DNA of 42,310 nucleotides from the NCBI GenBank assembly GCA_005791255.1, contig SXXK01000167.1, positions 1 to 42,310 of the forward strand. The letters run 5' to 3'. The position numbers and the translations under genes were made by a program. Positions 14,514 through 23,825 of the stretch are shown one piece after another (the stretch's first letter is position 1; each line of letters begins with the position of its first letter). The DNA comes from Planctomyces sp. (GTDB lineage: Bacteria > Planctomycetota > Planctomycetia > Planctomycetales > Planctomycetaceae). Under the pieces are notes generated by a model. That model saw nothing but the letters and a program-made list of their open reading frames with translations. It made no database searches and was not told where the DNA came from.

Positions 14514-16157
14514 TTATTCCGGGGTTTGCTGAAGATCAACGATACGGGCGAGCACTGTTCCGCCACTGGTCACCGTGACTGCTGCGGGGCTGTCGGGCGG
14601 ATCGTGGCTGAGTTCCGGTCGCAGGTCGGCAAGGCGATGAATGAGCAGCAGTCGGCACGGCAGCGGTTCTTTGGATTCTTCATACAGCCAGGGTTTGAGC
14701 CTGATGTTTCTTTGCTGAATGACGGGGACCATGGTCTGGAGTACTGAGAGCTGAAATTGATGGCTGACGGGTGCCACGAGCAGTGAGCTGTTTTCGGGGA
14801 TTTGTGTCCAGAATTTTCCGTTGAGAGCGTCGGCCCAGTAGCCGGCTTCAAGCCCGATTGCCGCAGCTCCGGCGTTGCCCCCGCAAAGAATTCCGTACTG
14901 GTTGATGGCAAACGGCTGCATGGTCCACGGAAGTGGCAGGAGGATCAGTGCGGTTTTGGCGACAGGGTGCCGGGCAAGGTTTCTCCAGCCGCCGGCGGCG
15001 AGCAGAATGAGTCCGGGGAAGCAGATGAGGAAGAGTCGATTCCCATCGTACACCGGAACTCCGGGCAACGCGAATACGAGGACCGGAAACAGGCTGATCA
15101 TGAGCAGCAGCAGTTCGTCGGCTGTCGGCATTCCTGCGCGTGCCCGGAGGCCCAGTCCGATGACGACTGCGGCGGGCAGCGTGCATGTCAGCAGTACGAA
15201 CGGGTAGTGCCAGGGAACTTCGCGATCGAGCCAGCGTTCACCGAGGTACCAGCAGTAAAGCGGGATCCGGTCTGTGGTGCGTCCGAGGTACTGCAGGATG
15301 CGGGCGGTGGTATCCTGCCAGAGCCAGGGCCAGGCCGCGAAGAACACCAGTGCTGCCGTTGCGCTCCAGAGCAGCAGTGGCAGGAGGCTGTCCCGGCGGA
15401 AGCGGAGCAGAGCCCAGACGAGCAGTACGGGTGGCAGCAGGATGGCCTGAACTTTTGCCAGCAGCAGCAGTCCGAAGGCAGCGCCGGAAAGCAGTGTCCG
15501 GCAGGTTGAGGGGGGCCTGGTGCCGGACCACCAGGCGAGCAGTGGCAGGATGGCGGCTGTCCAGGCGAGATTGACGGTGGTTTCGAGGGCAGCCAGGCGA
15601 GCGTGCCCGATCAGCTGCGGCGAACCGATGAAAATCGCTGCAGCGGCGAAGGCGGCCGCTGGTCCGTACCGGCGGAGTGAGTATCCGCAGAGCAGTGCGG
15701 CGTTGAGTGCAAAGGCGAAGCAGGAGCCCAGTCTGGCGGCAGCAACATTGCAGACGGCTGTTTCAGCGCCGGGGATGAGCCAGGCCGTGGTTTCGTGAGC
15801 GAGGCCGATCAGCAGACGTCCGAGTGGCGGATGATCGGGAAGGTCCTCAGGAGTTTTAAAAACTGTATTGGCGATGGTGGGAGTACACAGCAGCGGGCCG
15901 TGTTGTTCCAGGGCGTGTGCGAGCTGTATTCCCTGGAGGATATTGAAGGATTCGTCGATGGTCATTCCCGGACCATCGGGCAGTGGGGAGTTGACGAGTC
16001 CGGGATTGATGAGGAGTGCTGCGGCGAGGAAGGCGAGGCCGAAAGCGGCGGAAGCAGCCGGCAGAACTGGGGCGGGCAGAACTGGGGCGGGGCGTGGAGG
16101 CATTTCACGGCTGCTGTGTGTGGCCAGTGGGAAGGGTACGGCACGGGGCCGTGTCAC
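14514..16157 (-). CDS. Multi-spanning membrane glycosyltransferase (GT39/ArnT-like)
   Basis: A 547-residue integral membrane protein with about ten or more hydrophobic segments after a Pro/Ala-rich N-terminus. An acidic-loop motif after TM1 (GPGMTIDESFNILQGIQ) and LPDHPPLGRLLIGLAHE resemble the first periplasmic loop of GT39/PMT-type glycosyltransferases, which use lipid-linked sugars; the donor and acceptor are unknown. A further landmark is the YDGNRLFLICFPGLILLAAGG helix. Translation probably starts at the GTG at 16157, which overlaps the TGA of the upstream HD gene as GTGA, indicating coupling. No strong ribosome site is visible, and an internal ATG (MPPRPAPV) is an alternative. Confidence 0.7.
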   Translation of the reverse strand: MTRPRAVPFPLATHSSREMPPRPAPVLPAPVLPAASAAFGLAFLAAALLINPGLVNSPLPDGPGMTIDESFNILQGIQLAHALEQHGPLLCTPTIANTVFKTPEDLPDHPPLGRLLIGLAHETTAWLIPGAETAVCNVAAARLGSCFAFALNAALLCGYSLRRYGPAAAFAAAAIFIGSPQLIGHARLAALETTVNLAWTAAILPLLAWWSGTRPPSTCRTLLSGAAFGLLLLAKVQAILLPPVLLVWALLRFRRDSLLPLLLWSATAALVFFAAWPWLWQDTTARILQYLGRTTDRIPLYCWYLGERWLDREVPWHYPFVLLTCTLPAAVVIGLGLRARAGMPTADELLLLMISLFPVLVFALPGVPVYDGNRLFLICFPGLILLAAGGWRNLARHPVAKTALILLPLPWTMQPFAINQYGILCGGNAGAAAIGLEAGYWADALNGKFWTQIPENSSLLVAPVSHQFQLSVLQTMVPVIQQRNIRLKPWLYEESKEPLPCRLLLIHRLADLRPELSHDPPDSPAAVTVTSGGTVLARIVDLQQTPE

Positions 16158-17563
16158 ATGTTGGTTTTCGTATCGCCGCCGCTGCCTCCGGCCACTTTCT
16201 GCAGTGCCAGATTCAGTTCGCGATCGTGCTGGTGATCGCGGCTGTAGATCCGGAAGATGAGGAAGCTGGTGGGCAGATTGCGGAACAGTTCGTCATCGTC
16301 GAGGACGTGGGATTTTCCGGTGGCGGGATCGTACCAGTAGTTCAGTTTTCCGGTGGGGCGGCGGGCACTGGGGCGGTGATAGTGTCGGGCGACATCGATG
16401 CGGAGGGGGATGGTGCGGATGGGAGCGGGCAGTGCTTCGCGGACGCGGCGTTCCACGAGGTCAGGTTCAGAGAAGATGGTGGTGTGTTCGGCCTGTCCGC
16501 TGTGGAAGTGCATGGTGCGTTCGCAGGCCATGCGCCACATTTCTTCGCGATTGATGATGGCTCTCCAGTGTTTTCCCAGTTCCTGCAGCTGGGGGTCAGT
16601 GCTGTCGGCCCAGCGCGAGACGTCGACGAGGAAGCTGGTTTCGGTGAGCTGCTGGTACTGCTGCAGATGCTGGAGCGGATTTCCGGGGAACAATCGTCGC
16701 ATGGTCTCGGTGAAGTAGTCTTCGAGTGCGATGTCGATGCCGCGAACGGTGCGATGAAAGTAGATGCTGCGGAACAGGTTGGCCCTGGTTTCGATGAAAT
16801 TGATCAGAGTGGACATGCCGCGGGCATGGATGGCCAGTCCGCTTTCGGTGAAGAAACTGTAGTGAATGAGCCGGGAGATATCGAAAGCGCGAGTGTTGTA
16901 GCCGGACATGTAGGCGTCGCGCAGGACGAAGTCCATGTTGTCAACGGTGTAGATGCCGCTGAACAGTGCGCGAAGGCGACGCAGCCAGTCCGGATGCCCC
17001 TCCTGTTCGTCTGCGTTCCCGGAGGGCCGACGGATCAGCCATGCGACCTGTCTGGGGTCCAGTTCCTCGAGTGGCTGCAGTCGTCCACCGGGGTTGCGGC
17101 GGATCCGGCGGATGATGTCACCCAGTTCGTGTTCGATGATGTGGCTGCCGATGTCTTCGTGGGTCAGGCCGAACTGTTCCAGGTAGTGATCGTCGAAGAA
17201 GTGTCCGAAGGGGCCGTGTCCGACGTCGTGCAGGAGCCCGGCAATGCGCACGAGACTTTCCACGCAGGCGCGGGACGGCACATTTCGGCAGGATTCGCAG
17301 AGCGAATCATACCAGGCATGGACGGCGACGGAGCCGAGATGCATGACACCCAGAACGTGCTGGAACCGCATGTGTTCGGCGGAGGGGAAAACCCACCAGG
17401 CGGTTTGCAGCTGGTGGATTTGTCTGAGTCTTTGCACCCAGGGGTGATCGATCAGTTCCTGTTCGGAGGCTTCAGATGCGGGGAGCCCGCTGCGTGAGAT
17501 AAACGGGATATAGCCGTGAATGGGGTCGTGGGAGAGGCTTTCGCTGTTGAAGTCCCTGGGCAT
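16154..17563 (-). CDS. HD superfamily phosphohydrolase (COG1078, dNTPase/SAMHD1-like)
   Basis: A 469-residue metal-dependent phosphohydrolase. The N-terminus HDPIHGYIPF is typical of COG1078. Metal ligands are visible as H69 in MRFQHVLGVMHLG and H112-D113 in AGLLHDVGHGPFGHFF, with the fourth in VDNMDFVLRDAYMSGYN. Relatives hydrolyse dNTPs or other phosphoesters; the substrate here is unknown. The C-terminal part has basic and aromatic segments (HYHRPSARRPTGKLNYWYDP). It is coupled by a 4-base overlap to the membrane glycosyltransferase gene downstream, and diverges from the MMPL exporter gene across about 200 bp. Confidence 0.88.
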   Translation of the reverse strand: MPRDFNSESLSHDPIHGYIPFISRSGLPASEASEQELIDHPWVQRLRQIHQLQTAWWVFPSAEHMRFQHVLGVMHLGSVAVHAWYDSLCESCRNVPSRACVESLVRIAGLLHDVGHGPFGHFFDDHYLEQFGLTHEDIGSHIIEHELGDIIRRIRRNPGGRLQPLEELDPRQVAWLIRRPSGNADEQEGHPDWLRRLRALFSGIYTVDNMDFVLRDAYMSGYNTRAFDISRLIHYSFFTESGLAIHARGMSTLINFIETRANLFRSIYFHRTVRGIDIALEDYFTETMRRLFPGNPLQHLQQYQQLTETSFLVDVSRWADSTDPQLQELGKHWRAIINREEMWRMACERTMHFHSGQAEHTTIFSEPDLVERRVREALPAPIRTIPLRIDVARHYHRPSARRPTGKLNYWYDPATGKSHVLDDDELFRNLPTSFLIFRIYSRDHQHDRELNLALQKVAGGSGGDTKTNM

Positions 17564-17770
17564 CGATGAAGGCTCGGTTTGTGGAATTGGTGCGATTCAG
17601 TGTCTGCCGGGCTGCGGGCTGACGCTGGTGTGTGTGTTGGGTGATGATCCGGGGGGACATCATAGCGGCGCCGCGTATTTTGTCTCTCGTGGCCGGCTGT
17701 TCGCGGTGTAAGGCACAGGAAATCTCGCTCAATCTTTGCCGGATTGCTAGACTGTGCCGGGGCAGCCCGG

Positions 17771-20110
17771 ATGATTTCAGGCGGAAATCGAGCGTGGCAG
17801 TCTGTTTCCCTATCTGCGGGTGCAGCTTTGGACCGGTTATCCGATCGAATCGCAGCCTGTCGAAACTGGCTGTTTCTGGCTGCCCTGCTGCTGCTGGCTG
17901 CGGCTCTGCCGACGGCCGGGCGTTTGACGTTTGACCAGACGATCGAGTCGTTTTTTGCTCCTCAGCACCCCGATATTCAGTTGCTGAAGCGAACACGGGA
18001 AGTGTTTGGCGGGGATGAGTTTGTGATTGTGGCGTGGCGTCAGGAGGGCCTGCTGACGAGCGAGGATGGTGAGGAGCCTGTGGAAGTTGCGGCGGGTGCG
18101 GGCGAGGTGATTCGCAGTCTGGCGGACCATTTGAGTGCATTGCCGGGGGTCGACGGCGGGCGGACGCGGGACCTGCAGCGACTTCTGGCCCAGTCACCTC
18201 GGAACCGCAACACCCGGCGGGCGATGCTGAAACTGTTTGAGGGTCTGCTGGTGAGTGCGGATCGGCAGACAGCTGCGATTGTGCTGCAGCTGGAGCCGGC
18301 AGTTCGTTCTGCTGTGCCTCGACATCTGGCGATTGAGGGGATCCGCCGGGCAGCGGAAAGAATTCGGCCGGGTTGTGCGGTGGCCGGTGAGCCTGTGCAG
18401 ATCCAGGAGATGTTTGATCTGGTGGAGCGGGACGGAAATGTTCTGTACGGAGCTTCGCTGCTGGTGCTTTCGGGGATGCTGCTGTGGATCTTCCGGGGCC
18501 TGCGCTGGGTCGCGGCCAGTCTGCTGGTGGTGCTGGGAGCGGTCGCGACAACTCGTGCTGTGCTGGTGCTGGCCGGGACGCAGCTGAGTATGGTGAGTTC
18601 CATGCTGAATTCGCTGGTGACGGTCATTGCCATCAGCACGACGACTCACATTACGGTGCATTACCGGGAGTTGCGTGTGCAGGACGGGCTGACAGCGGAA
18701 CAGTCACTGCGGCGAACGTTTGCGGAACTGGCGACGCCGGTATTCTGGACGGTGGTGACGGTGGCGGCGGGGTTTGCTGCATTGCTGGTTTCAGAGATTG
18801 TCCCGGTGCGCAGTTTCGCCATCATGATGACGCTGGGGACTCTGATGGTGCCGCTGCTCATCCTGCTGGTGCTGCCGGCGGCGTTTGCATCCGGCAAGGT
18901 GGTTCCCGTGCCGGGTCGAGTTGGTCTGGAGGATCGTCTGGATCGCTGGCTGGAGCGGATGGCGCGAGCCATTGATCTGCATCCGCTGGCGACATCGGCT
19001 GTCTGCGTGCTGCTGACGGTGATCACGTTACCCGGTCTGCTGGTCCTGCAGGTTGAGACGGACTTCAGTCGGAATTTCCGGGACAGTTCGCCGATGATTC
19101 AGGCGCTGCGTTTTGTGGAATCGGAGCTGGGTCCGGCGGGTACCTGGGATGTTTCGTTCAATGTTCCTGAGCCTTTGACAGCGGGGTTTCTGGACCGCGT
19201 GGATGAGCTTTCAGGGCGATTGCGCGATTTGCAGGAGCGTGGATTGCAGGTGGAAGTGGTGTCACTGAGTGACGCATTGAACATTCCGCCGCGGCTGGGG
19301 ACATCACTGCGGCGTCTGGAGCTGATTCAGCGGCGGCAGCCTGACCTGGTCAATGGTTTTTACAATCGTGAACAGCAGCGGATGCGGATTGTGCTGCGTT
19401 CACCGGAACAGCAGGCCACGGCGGAAAAGCTGGAGCAGATTGCTGAGGTGCGGAGTGTGGCAGCACAGTTTTTTGAGGATCTGGAGACTGAGAGTCGGGA
19501 GCAGCAGTCAGCGGGAGGTTCTGAGGCGACCGGCTGGCGTGCGGAGGCAGCGGCGGGAGGTTTGTTCGTGGTCATGGCGCGAATCATCGACAGTCTGCTG
19601 GCGGATCAGCTGAAGAGTTTCCTGTGGGCGTCTGTCGGTACGGTGCTGTGCACGGCAGTGGCTTTTCGCAGTCTGCGAATCGGTCTGATTTCGCTGGTGC
19701 CGAATGTGTTTCCGATCGGAATTGTCACCGGGACGCTGGGGCTGCTGCATGTGCCGGTGAACATCGGGACGGCGATGATTGCCAGTGTTGCGATGGGCTT
19801 TACGTGTTCGGTGTACTACATCGACATGTTCCAGAGATCTTTGCCGAGTCTGGGAGTCACGGGTGCCTTGCAGCGGGCGCAGGCGGGAGTCGGCAAGGCG
19901 GTGGTTCTGGCACACGGGGCGCTGGTGGCGGGATTTCTGGTGCTGACACTCTCAGAGTTTATCCCGCTGGTGTATTTCGGGGGCCTGCTGAGCCTGTCGA
20001 TGCTGGGTGGGCTGGTGAGTGATCTGGTGATGCTGCCTTTGCTGCTGAGATGGACAACGCCTGCGCCGCCTGACGTTACGGCCGGGGCCGATGGCGTTCG
20101 CGGCAAGTGA
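17771..20110 (+). CDS. RND superfamily exporter, MMPL family
   Basis: A 779-residue inner-membrane transporter with the two-fold RND layout. TM1 lies at about residues 30-50 (NWLFLAALLLLAAALP), followed by a large periplasmic domain (TFDQTIESFFAPQHPDIQLL), then TM2-6 (YGASLLVLSGMLLWIFRGL, SMLNSLVTVIAISTTTHITVHY, SFAIMMTLGTLMVPLLILL). A second TM helix near 415, a second periplasmic domain and TM8-12 (AVAFRSLRIGLISLVPNVFPIG, then VAMGFTCSVYYIDMF) complete it. The TTTHITVHYRE segment holds the kind of polar residues used for proton relay. Relatives export lipids or hopanoids; the substrate is unknown. The ATG at 17771 (MISGGNRAW) is a judgement, since no clear ribosome site is visible. Confidence 0.85.
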   Translation: MISGGNRAWQSVSLSAGAALDRLSDRIAACRNWLFLAALLLLAAALPTAGRLTFDQTIESFFAPQHPDIQLLKRTREVFGGDEFVIVAWRQEGLLTSEDGEEPVEVAAGAGEVIRSLADHLSALPGVDGGRTRDLQRLLAQSPRNRNTRRAMLKLFEGLLVSADRQTAAIVLQLEPAVRSAVPRHLAIEGIRRAAERIRPGCAVAGEPVQIQEMFDLVERDGNVLYGASLLVLSGMLLWIFRGLRWVAASLLVVLGAVATTRAVLVLAGTQLSMVSSMLNSLVTVIAISTTTHITVHYRELRVQDGLTAEQSLRRTFAELATPVFWTVVTVAAGFAALLVSEIVPVRSFAIMMTLGTLMVPLLILLVLPAAFASGKVVPVPGRVGLEDRLDRWLERMARAIDLHPLATSAVCVLLTVITLPGLLVLQVETDFSRNFRDSSPMIQALRFVESELGPAGTWDVSFNVPEPLTAGFLDRVDELSGRLRDLQERGLQVEVVSLSDALNIPPRLGTSLRRLELIQRRQPDLVNGFYNREQQRMRIVLRSPEQQATAEKLEQIAEVRSVAAQFFEDLETESREQQSAGGSEATGWRAEAAAGGLFVVMARIIDSLLADQLKSFLWASVGTVLCTAVAFRSLRIGLISLVPNVFPIGIVTGTLGLLHVPVNIGTAMIASVAMGFTCSVYYIDMFQRSLPSLGVTGALQRAQAGVGKAVVLAHGALVAGFLVLTLSEFIPLVYFGGLLSLSMLGGLVSDLVMLPLLLRWTTPAPPDVTAGADGVRGK

Positions 20111-20146
20111 ATTTTTGCTGCTGCGGATTCTCAGAATGGCTGCAAC

Positions 20147-20175
20147 AAAAAAGGAGACCGCCTTTGAGGGCGATC
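20147..20175 (-). terminator. Rho-independent terminator of the glutathione peroxidase gene
   Basis: Read minus, GATCGCC (20175-20169) pairs with GGCGGTC (20162-20156) around CTCAAA, followed by TCC and a run of six T (20152-20147). It lies 43 bases after the gpx stop codon. Confidence 0.85.
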
Positions 20176-20218
20176 CCCTGTCGAACTGCCGGAGATGTCT
20201 GCGAATGACTTTCGTCGA

Positions 20219-20764
20219 TTACTTCTTCAGTGCGGCTTCGATGGCAGCGATCACTTCTTCGGCGTCCGGCTTCGTGCGCGGGGCGAAACGGGCAGCCACT
20301 TTGCCATCTTTGCCGACGACAAATTTCTCGAAGTTCCAGCTGATGTCATCCTTCTTATCAGAATGACTCTTCAGGAAGCTGTACAGTTCGTGCTGTCCGT
20401 CGCCGTTGACCTTCACCTTGCTCATCATCGGGAACGAGACACTGTATTTGGTGCTGCAGAAGGTCTTGATTTCAGTTTCCGTACCCGGCTCCTGCCCGCC
20501 GAACTGGTTGCAGGGAACGCCGATGACGACGACGCCCTTGTCAGCATATTTCTCGTGCAGTGCCTGCAGCTGGGTGTACTGGTTTGTCAGTCCGCACTGG
20601 CTGGCCACGTTAACGATCAGCAGGACCTTGCCCTTGTACTCGGACAGTTTGACGTCCTTGCCGTCAATTGACTTCATCGCAATTTCGTGCACGGAATCTG
20701 CTGCCATCGAGACTGCTCCGAAGAAAACTGATGCTGCCAGCGCCAGTGTGTGGATGAATCGCAT
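20219..20764 (-). CDS. Glutathione peroxidase family protein, secreted
   Basis: A 181-residue thioredoxin-fold peroxidase that reduces hydroperoxides, in bacteria usually with thioredoxin as partner. A signal peptide precedes the fold (FIHTLALAASVFFGAVSMAA, cut near residue 22). The peroxidatic residue is Cys, not selenocysteine: C57 in NVASQCGLTNQY. The second motif VIGVPCNQFGGQEPG supplies a possible resolving Cys, and SWNFEKFVVGKDG contains the conserved Trp, Asn and Phe. The length is that of the small GPx class plus the leader. GGAG lies nine bases before the ATG, and a clear terminator follows, so it is a single-gene unit acting in the periplasm. Confidence 0.93.
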   Translation of the reverse strand: MRFIHTLALAASVFFGAVSMAADSVHEIAMKSIDGKDVKLSEYKGKVLLIVNVASQCGLTNQYTQLQALHEKYADKGVVVIGVPCNQFGGQEPGTETEIKTFCSTKYSVSFPMMSKVKVNGDGQHELYSFLKSHSDKKDDISWNFEKFVVGKDGKVAARFAPRTKPDAEEVIAAIEAALKK

Positions 20765-21138
20765 ACGTGAATGCTCCTGTGAAAGATTTTCCTGATCCGG
20801 ACAGGCAGCAACAGCAATCCGGAAACAACGCTGCTTGCCGTCCCCATGATTCCGGGTATCAACATTCTTGTCTCGGATGCAGGAAAGGCAAGTGAATCGC
20901 AGCAGTGGTTGTTGAATCCGACCGTGATTGTCGAAGGGGGGATTGGTCCGTGGAAAACTGCGAAACTGGCGGTAACGGCTTTCTGCGGTGCTGAATGCCC
21001 TGAAAAACCCTGTATTTCCTGAAAAAATCCGGAACCGGGCTCAGGTATTCTCGCACCTTGTTGACTTTTCGAAAAATCGTCGTGTTAATTCCCAATGGTG
21101 ACATCCCGTGTTTTTTTGCCTGCGGCAGTGAGTGGACC
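20765..21138. other. 374-bp divergent intergenic region
   Basis: The gap separates divergent gpx and kinase genes. It contains the kinase promoter at 21061-21089. No gpx promoter of good consensus and no RNA gene were recognised. Confidence 0.6.
21061..21089 (+). promoter_or_regulatory. Sigma-70 promoter of the kinase gene
   Basis: TTGACT (21061-21066) and GTTAAT (21084-21089) are exactly 17 bases apart in a locally AT-rich segment. Transcription would start near 21096, about 43 bases before the kinase ATG at 21139. An in-frame ATG at 21058 lies before the promoter and is thereby excluded. Confidence 0.6.
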
Positions 21139-22236
21139 ATGTTCGAGAAGTTTTTCGCCAAAAAACCGGCTCATGAACAAACTGATATCTCGCGGCGATT
21201 CAACCTGATTGGTCGGGTTGGTCAGGGCAGCATGTCAAAGGTCTGGAAGGCCGTGGACCTGCAGTCGGGACGCACGGTTGCTCTTAAAGTGCTCGACAAA
21301 GAAAAAACTCTGAAGCTTGAAGAACGCTTCAAGGGGCTGAAGAAACCGACGGAGGGTGAAGTGGCAATGTCACTCAGTCATCCGAACATCGTGAAGACAT
21401 TCGAGTTTGGCTGGACCACGGAAGATGAAATGTTTCTGGTGATGGAGTTTGTGGAGGGGGTGGGACTGGCACTGCTGGTGGATCTGCAGAACGACGAGAT
21501 GAAGCGGTATCGGCTGCGGTACATGATTCAGATTGGCGAGGCACTGCAGCACTTCCATCAGCAGAACTGGATTCATCGGGACATCTGTCCGCGGAATGTG
21601 ATGATCGGTGACGACAAGACGGCGCGGCTGATCGACTTTGGGCTGGCCGTTCCGAATACGCCCGAGTTTCGCCGTCCGGGGAATCGAACCGGCACGGCCA
21701 GCTATATGGCCCCGGAACTGATCAAGCGTCAGCCGACTGATCAGCGGATCGATATTTTTTCTTACGCGGTGACCTGTTTTGAGATGTACACGAAGCGATT
21801 TCCGTGGGATGCGGCTCTGACGATTGACGCGGTCATGCAGCACATCAACAAGCCACCCGTCGACATCGCAACTCTGCTGCCGGGGATTGACCGTCAGGTG
21901 GCCTGTGCCATCATGAAGGGATTGCAGGCCAATCCTGACGAGCGGTGGCAAAAAATTGGCGAAATGGTGGCGGAGATTCGGGAGGCCGAAGCGCGACTGG
22001 TCAAACTGGCGAGGGAGGCCGCCGCGGCAAAGCAGCAGGCTGCTGCTCCCGCCGGGGCTGCTGCGTCCGCCACTGCTTCGTCGCCTGCTGCGGCACCGAA
22101 GAGTACTGCGACAGGCTCAGCCCAGCCCGCAAAGCCCGCTCCCGCAGATTCCCAGCCAGTGAATGCAAAGCCGGCCAAAAAGAAAAAGCGATCAGGCGAT
22201 GATGACATCGACCTGACCGCTCTGTTTGCTGAGTAG
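21139..22236 (+). CDS. Serine/threonine protein kinase (Hanks type), cytosolic
   Basis: A 365-residue kinase. The N-lobe has the Gly loop GRVGQGSMSKVWKA (25-38) and the ATP lysine K50 in VALKVLDKE. The catalytic loop is HRDICPRNVM (146-155), where the usual Lys after HRDL is Cys150; D148 and N153 are kept. The DFG at 166-168 and the TASYMAPE activation end are intact, and FSYAVTCFEMYTKRFPW is typical of the C-lobe. From about residue 290 the chain is a Lys/Ala/Pro-rich tail ending KKKKRSGDDDIDLTALFAE. No membrane segment or sensor domain is present, unlike PknB-type kinases. The start at 21139 is set by homology and promoter position. Confidence 0.9.
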   Translation: MFEKFFAKKPAHEQTDISRRFNLIGRVGQGSMSKVWKAVDLQSGRTVALKVLDKEKTLKLEERFKGLKKPTEGEVAMSLSHPNIVKTFEFGWTTEDEMFLVMEFVEGVGLALLVDLQNDEMKRYRLRYMIQIGEALQHFHQQNWIHRDICPRNVMIGDDKTARLIDFGLAVPNTPEFRRPGNRTGTASYMAPELIKRQPTDQRIDIFSYAVTCFEMYTKRFPWDAALTIDAVMQHINKPPVDIATLLPGIDRQVACAIMKGLQANPDERWQKIGEMVAEIREAEARLVKLAREAAAAKQQAAAPAGAAASATASSPAAAPKSTATGSAQPAKPAPADSQPVNAKPAKKKKRSGDDDIDLTALFAE

Positions 22237-22268
22237 GTACGGGGTTTGCGGCGTTCGACGAGTGGGCG

Positions 22269-22832
22269 TTACTCCACGTCAGACCCGAAACTGAGGTACA
22301 CAATTCTGCCGGGAATCAGCCGCACGAAGCGGGTGGCAACTGCGTCCACGTCGAGCGGATTTTCCTTGGCTTCGACTCGTACGATGTGCGATACGCCGGG
22401 GTCCAGCGGCCGATTTGATTCAAACAGCCAGACTCCACTTTTCAATTTGATTCCACTCATACCGCGAATTGTCAGCACTTCTTCGGCGTCACCCATCCGT
22501 ACCGCCAGCATACCGGAGCGGGGATGCTTATCTTCCGGAACCGGATGCGAGACTCGGAGGTAAGTGAATCCCAGCGTTCCTCGCAATTGCAGGGCTACGG
22601 GCTGATCGGGAGCGGTCACCGGTCCGGCTGAGATGGCCGGATCCGGCTGGGGGCGGAGCGGGGCTGGTTGCAGCGGGGGTTGGCTGACGGGGGGACTGGG
22701 TACGGCTGCGGCAGCCTCGAGATCCACTGGCGGAGCGAGATCGACCTGTTCGTCTGCCTGCACCGGGGCCAGCGACAGCAGTCCCAGCATGGCGGTGCAG
22801 AACAGTCCGTGTCGAAGGTCAGCCATCATCAT
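22269..22832 (-). CDS. Secreted protein with a probable TIGR03000 domain
   Basis: A 187-residue protein. The first of three consecutive ATGs (22832) has GGAG six bases upstream. A signal peptide follows (FCTAMLGLLSLAPVQA, cut near residue 26), then a Pro/Ala/Gln-rich linker to about residue 75. The C-terminal 85 residues resemble TIGR03000, a small beta-rich planctomycete domain: LAVRMGDAEEVLTIRGM, then WLFESNRPLDPGVSHIVRVEA and ATRFVRLIPGRIVYLSF at the end. Its function is unknown. It is convergent with the kinase gene, the stops being 32 bases apart. Confidence 0.6.
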   Translation of the reverse strand: MMMADLRHGLFCTAMLGLLSLAPVQADEQVDLAPPVDLEAAAAVPSPPVSQPPLQPAPLRPQPDPAISAGPVTAPDQPVALQLRGTLGFTYLRVSHPVPEDKHPRSGMLAVRMGDAEEVLTIRGMSGIKLKSGVWLFESNRPLDPGVSHIVRVEAKENPLDVDAVATRFVRLIPGRIVYLSFGSDVE

Positions 22833-23066
22833 GAATCTCTCCAGGTGGTTTTGCGGGAGTGCCAGCGGTTTGGAAGCTGCGCGCGAAAGCATGACCTGCG
22901 GCGAGCCGTGCGCCGGGGGAAATTTGGCCTTCGTGTTTTTTTTGCGTCCGGACCCTGCGGGATGATCCTGCGCTGACAGTTCCGAAGACTGTGCGGGTCT
23001 CATCCTGGACGGCGGAGGCGAGCGAAATCCAGAGTCCGGGCGGAAAAATGTCGGAAGGACGCCATT

Positions 23067-23711
23067 TTAAGGAGTCTGAGCCAGCAGATCCGGCAGGCCG
23101 TCGACGAGATAGACGGTTAACGAGCGCGCGCCGTGAGCGCCGATGACCAGAGACTGTTCGATGTCTGCGGTTTTGCTGGGGCCCGAGATGAATCCGGCGA
23201 AGCGGTGGCTGCCCACGGGAATGCGACTGTACGCCTGGTGCATGTTGTGCACGATGCAGTCGGCCGGGACCACCAGCGCCATATGCTGCGGAATAAAGTA
23301 GAGAACTCGGTGCACCAGGGTGTCGTCGGTTACCCAGACGGCTCCGTTTTCAGCCACTGCAAGGTGACCGCGGAGCACGGCGAAGTCCACGTTCTCAAGT
23401 TCATGCGGGTGCACAGCCGCGGCGGTGGCAGCCGAGGTGTCACCAAGTCCGTCGACGGCCGAATATCGCACCTGCGCGGTGCTCCAGAGCGGCATGGATT
23501 CGAGGTGCTGGTTTGCCTGATCCAGGCTGCTGCAGCGCACCACCTGACCGCCGACCGATCCCAGCACTTCGGCGAAGCGGGCCCATGGATCAGGGAACGT
23601 TTGCCAGTCCGGTGAATTGATGACTTCCGGCAGAGGTGCTGACTGCGGCAGAGCTTTGCGAATGCGACCAAGGATGAAGTCGCGGGAGTCTTTTGAGGCA
23701 GGGATTGGCAT
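23067..23711 (-). CDS. LUD domain protein (LutC/YkgG family)
   Basis: A 214-residue protein of the LUD fold, whose best-known member LutC belongs to the LutABC lactate oxidase. Visible features are RDFILGRIRKAL near the start, VDFAVLRGHLAVAENGAVWVTDD in the middle, YFIPQHMALVVPADCIVHNMHQAY and the C-terminal GPSKTADIEQSLVIGAHGARSLTVYLVD, which is the family signature. The ATG at 23711 (MPIPASKDSRD) is chosen because family homology begins there, although its ribosome site is weak. No LutA or LutB lies in this window, so the redox partners are elsewhere or it works alone. It lies 114 bases downstream of the CoA-transferase gene and may share its transcript. Confidence 0.88.
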   Translation of the reverse strand: MPIPASKDSRDFILGRIRKALPQSAPLPEVINSPDWQTFPDPWARFAEVLGSVGGQVVRCSSLDQANQHLESMPLWSTAQVRYSAVDGLGDTSAATAAAVHPHELENVDFAVLRGHLAVAENGAVWVTDDTLVHRVLYFIPQHMALVVPADCIVHNMHQAYSRIPVGSHRFAGFISGPSKTADIEQSLVIGAHGARSLTVYLVDGLPDLLAQTP

Positions 23712-23825
23712 GGACTGTTTCTGTGTGCGATGCCGGACGAAAACCACTGTCGGGGAAACATGCTGCTGGCTTAATTGAACACCGGTCGCCGGAAAACTCA
23801 AGCGAAATCGCCACAATTCCGCGGC

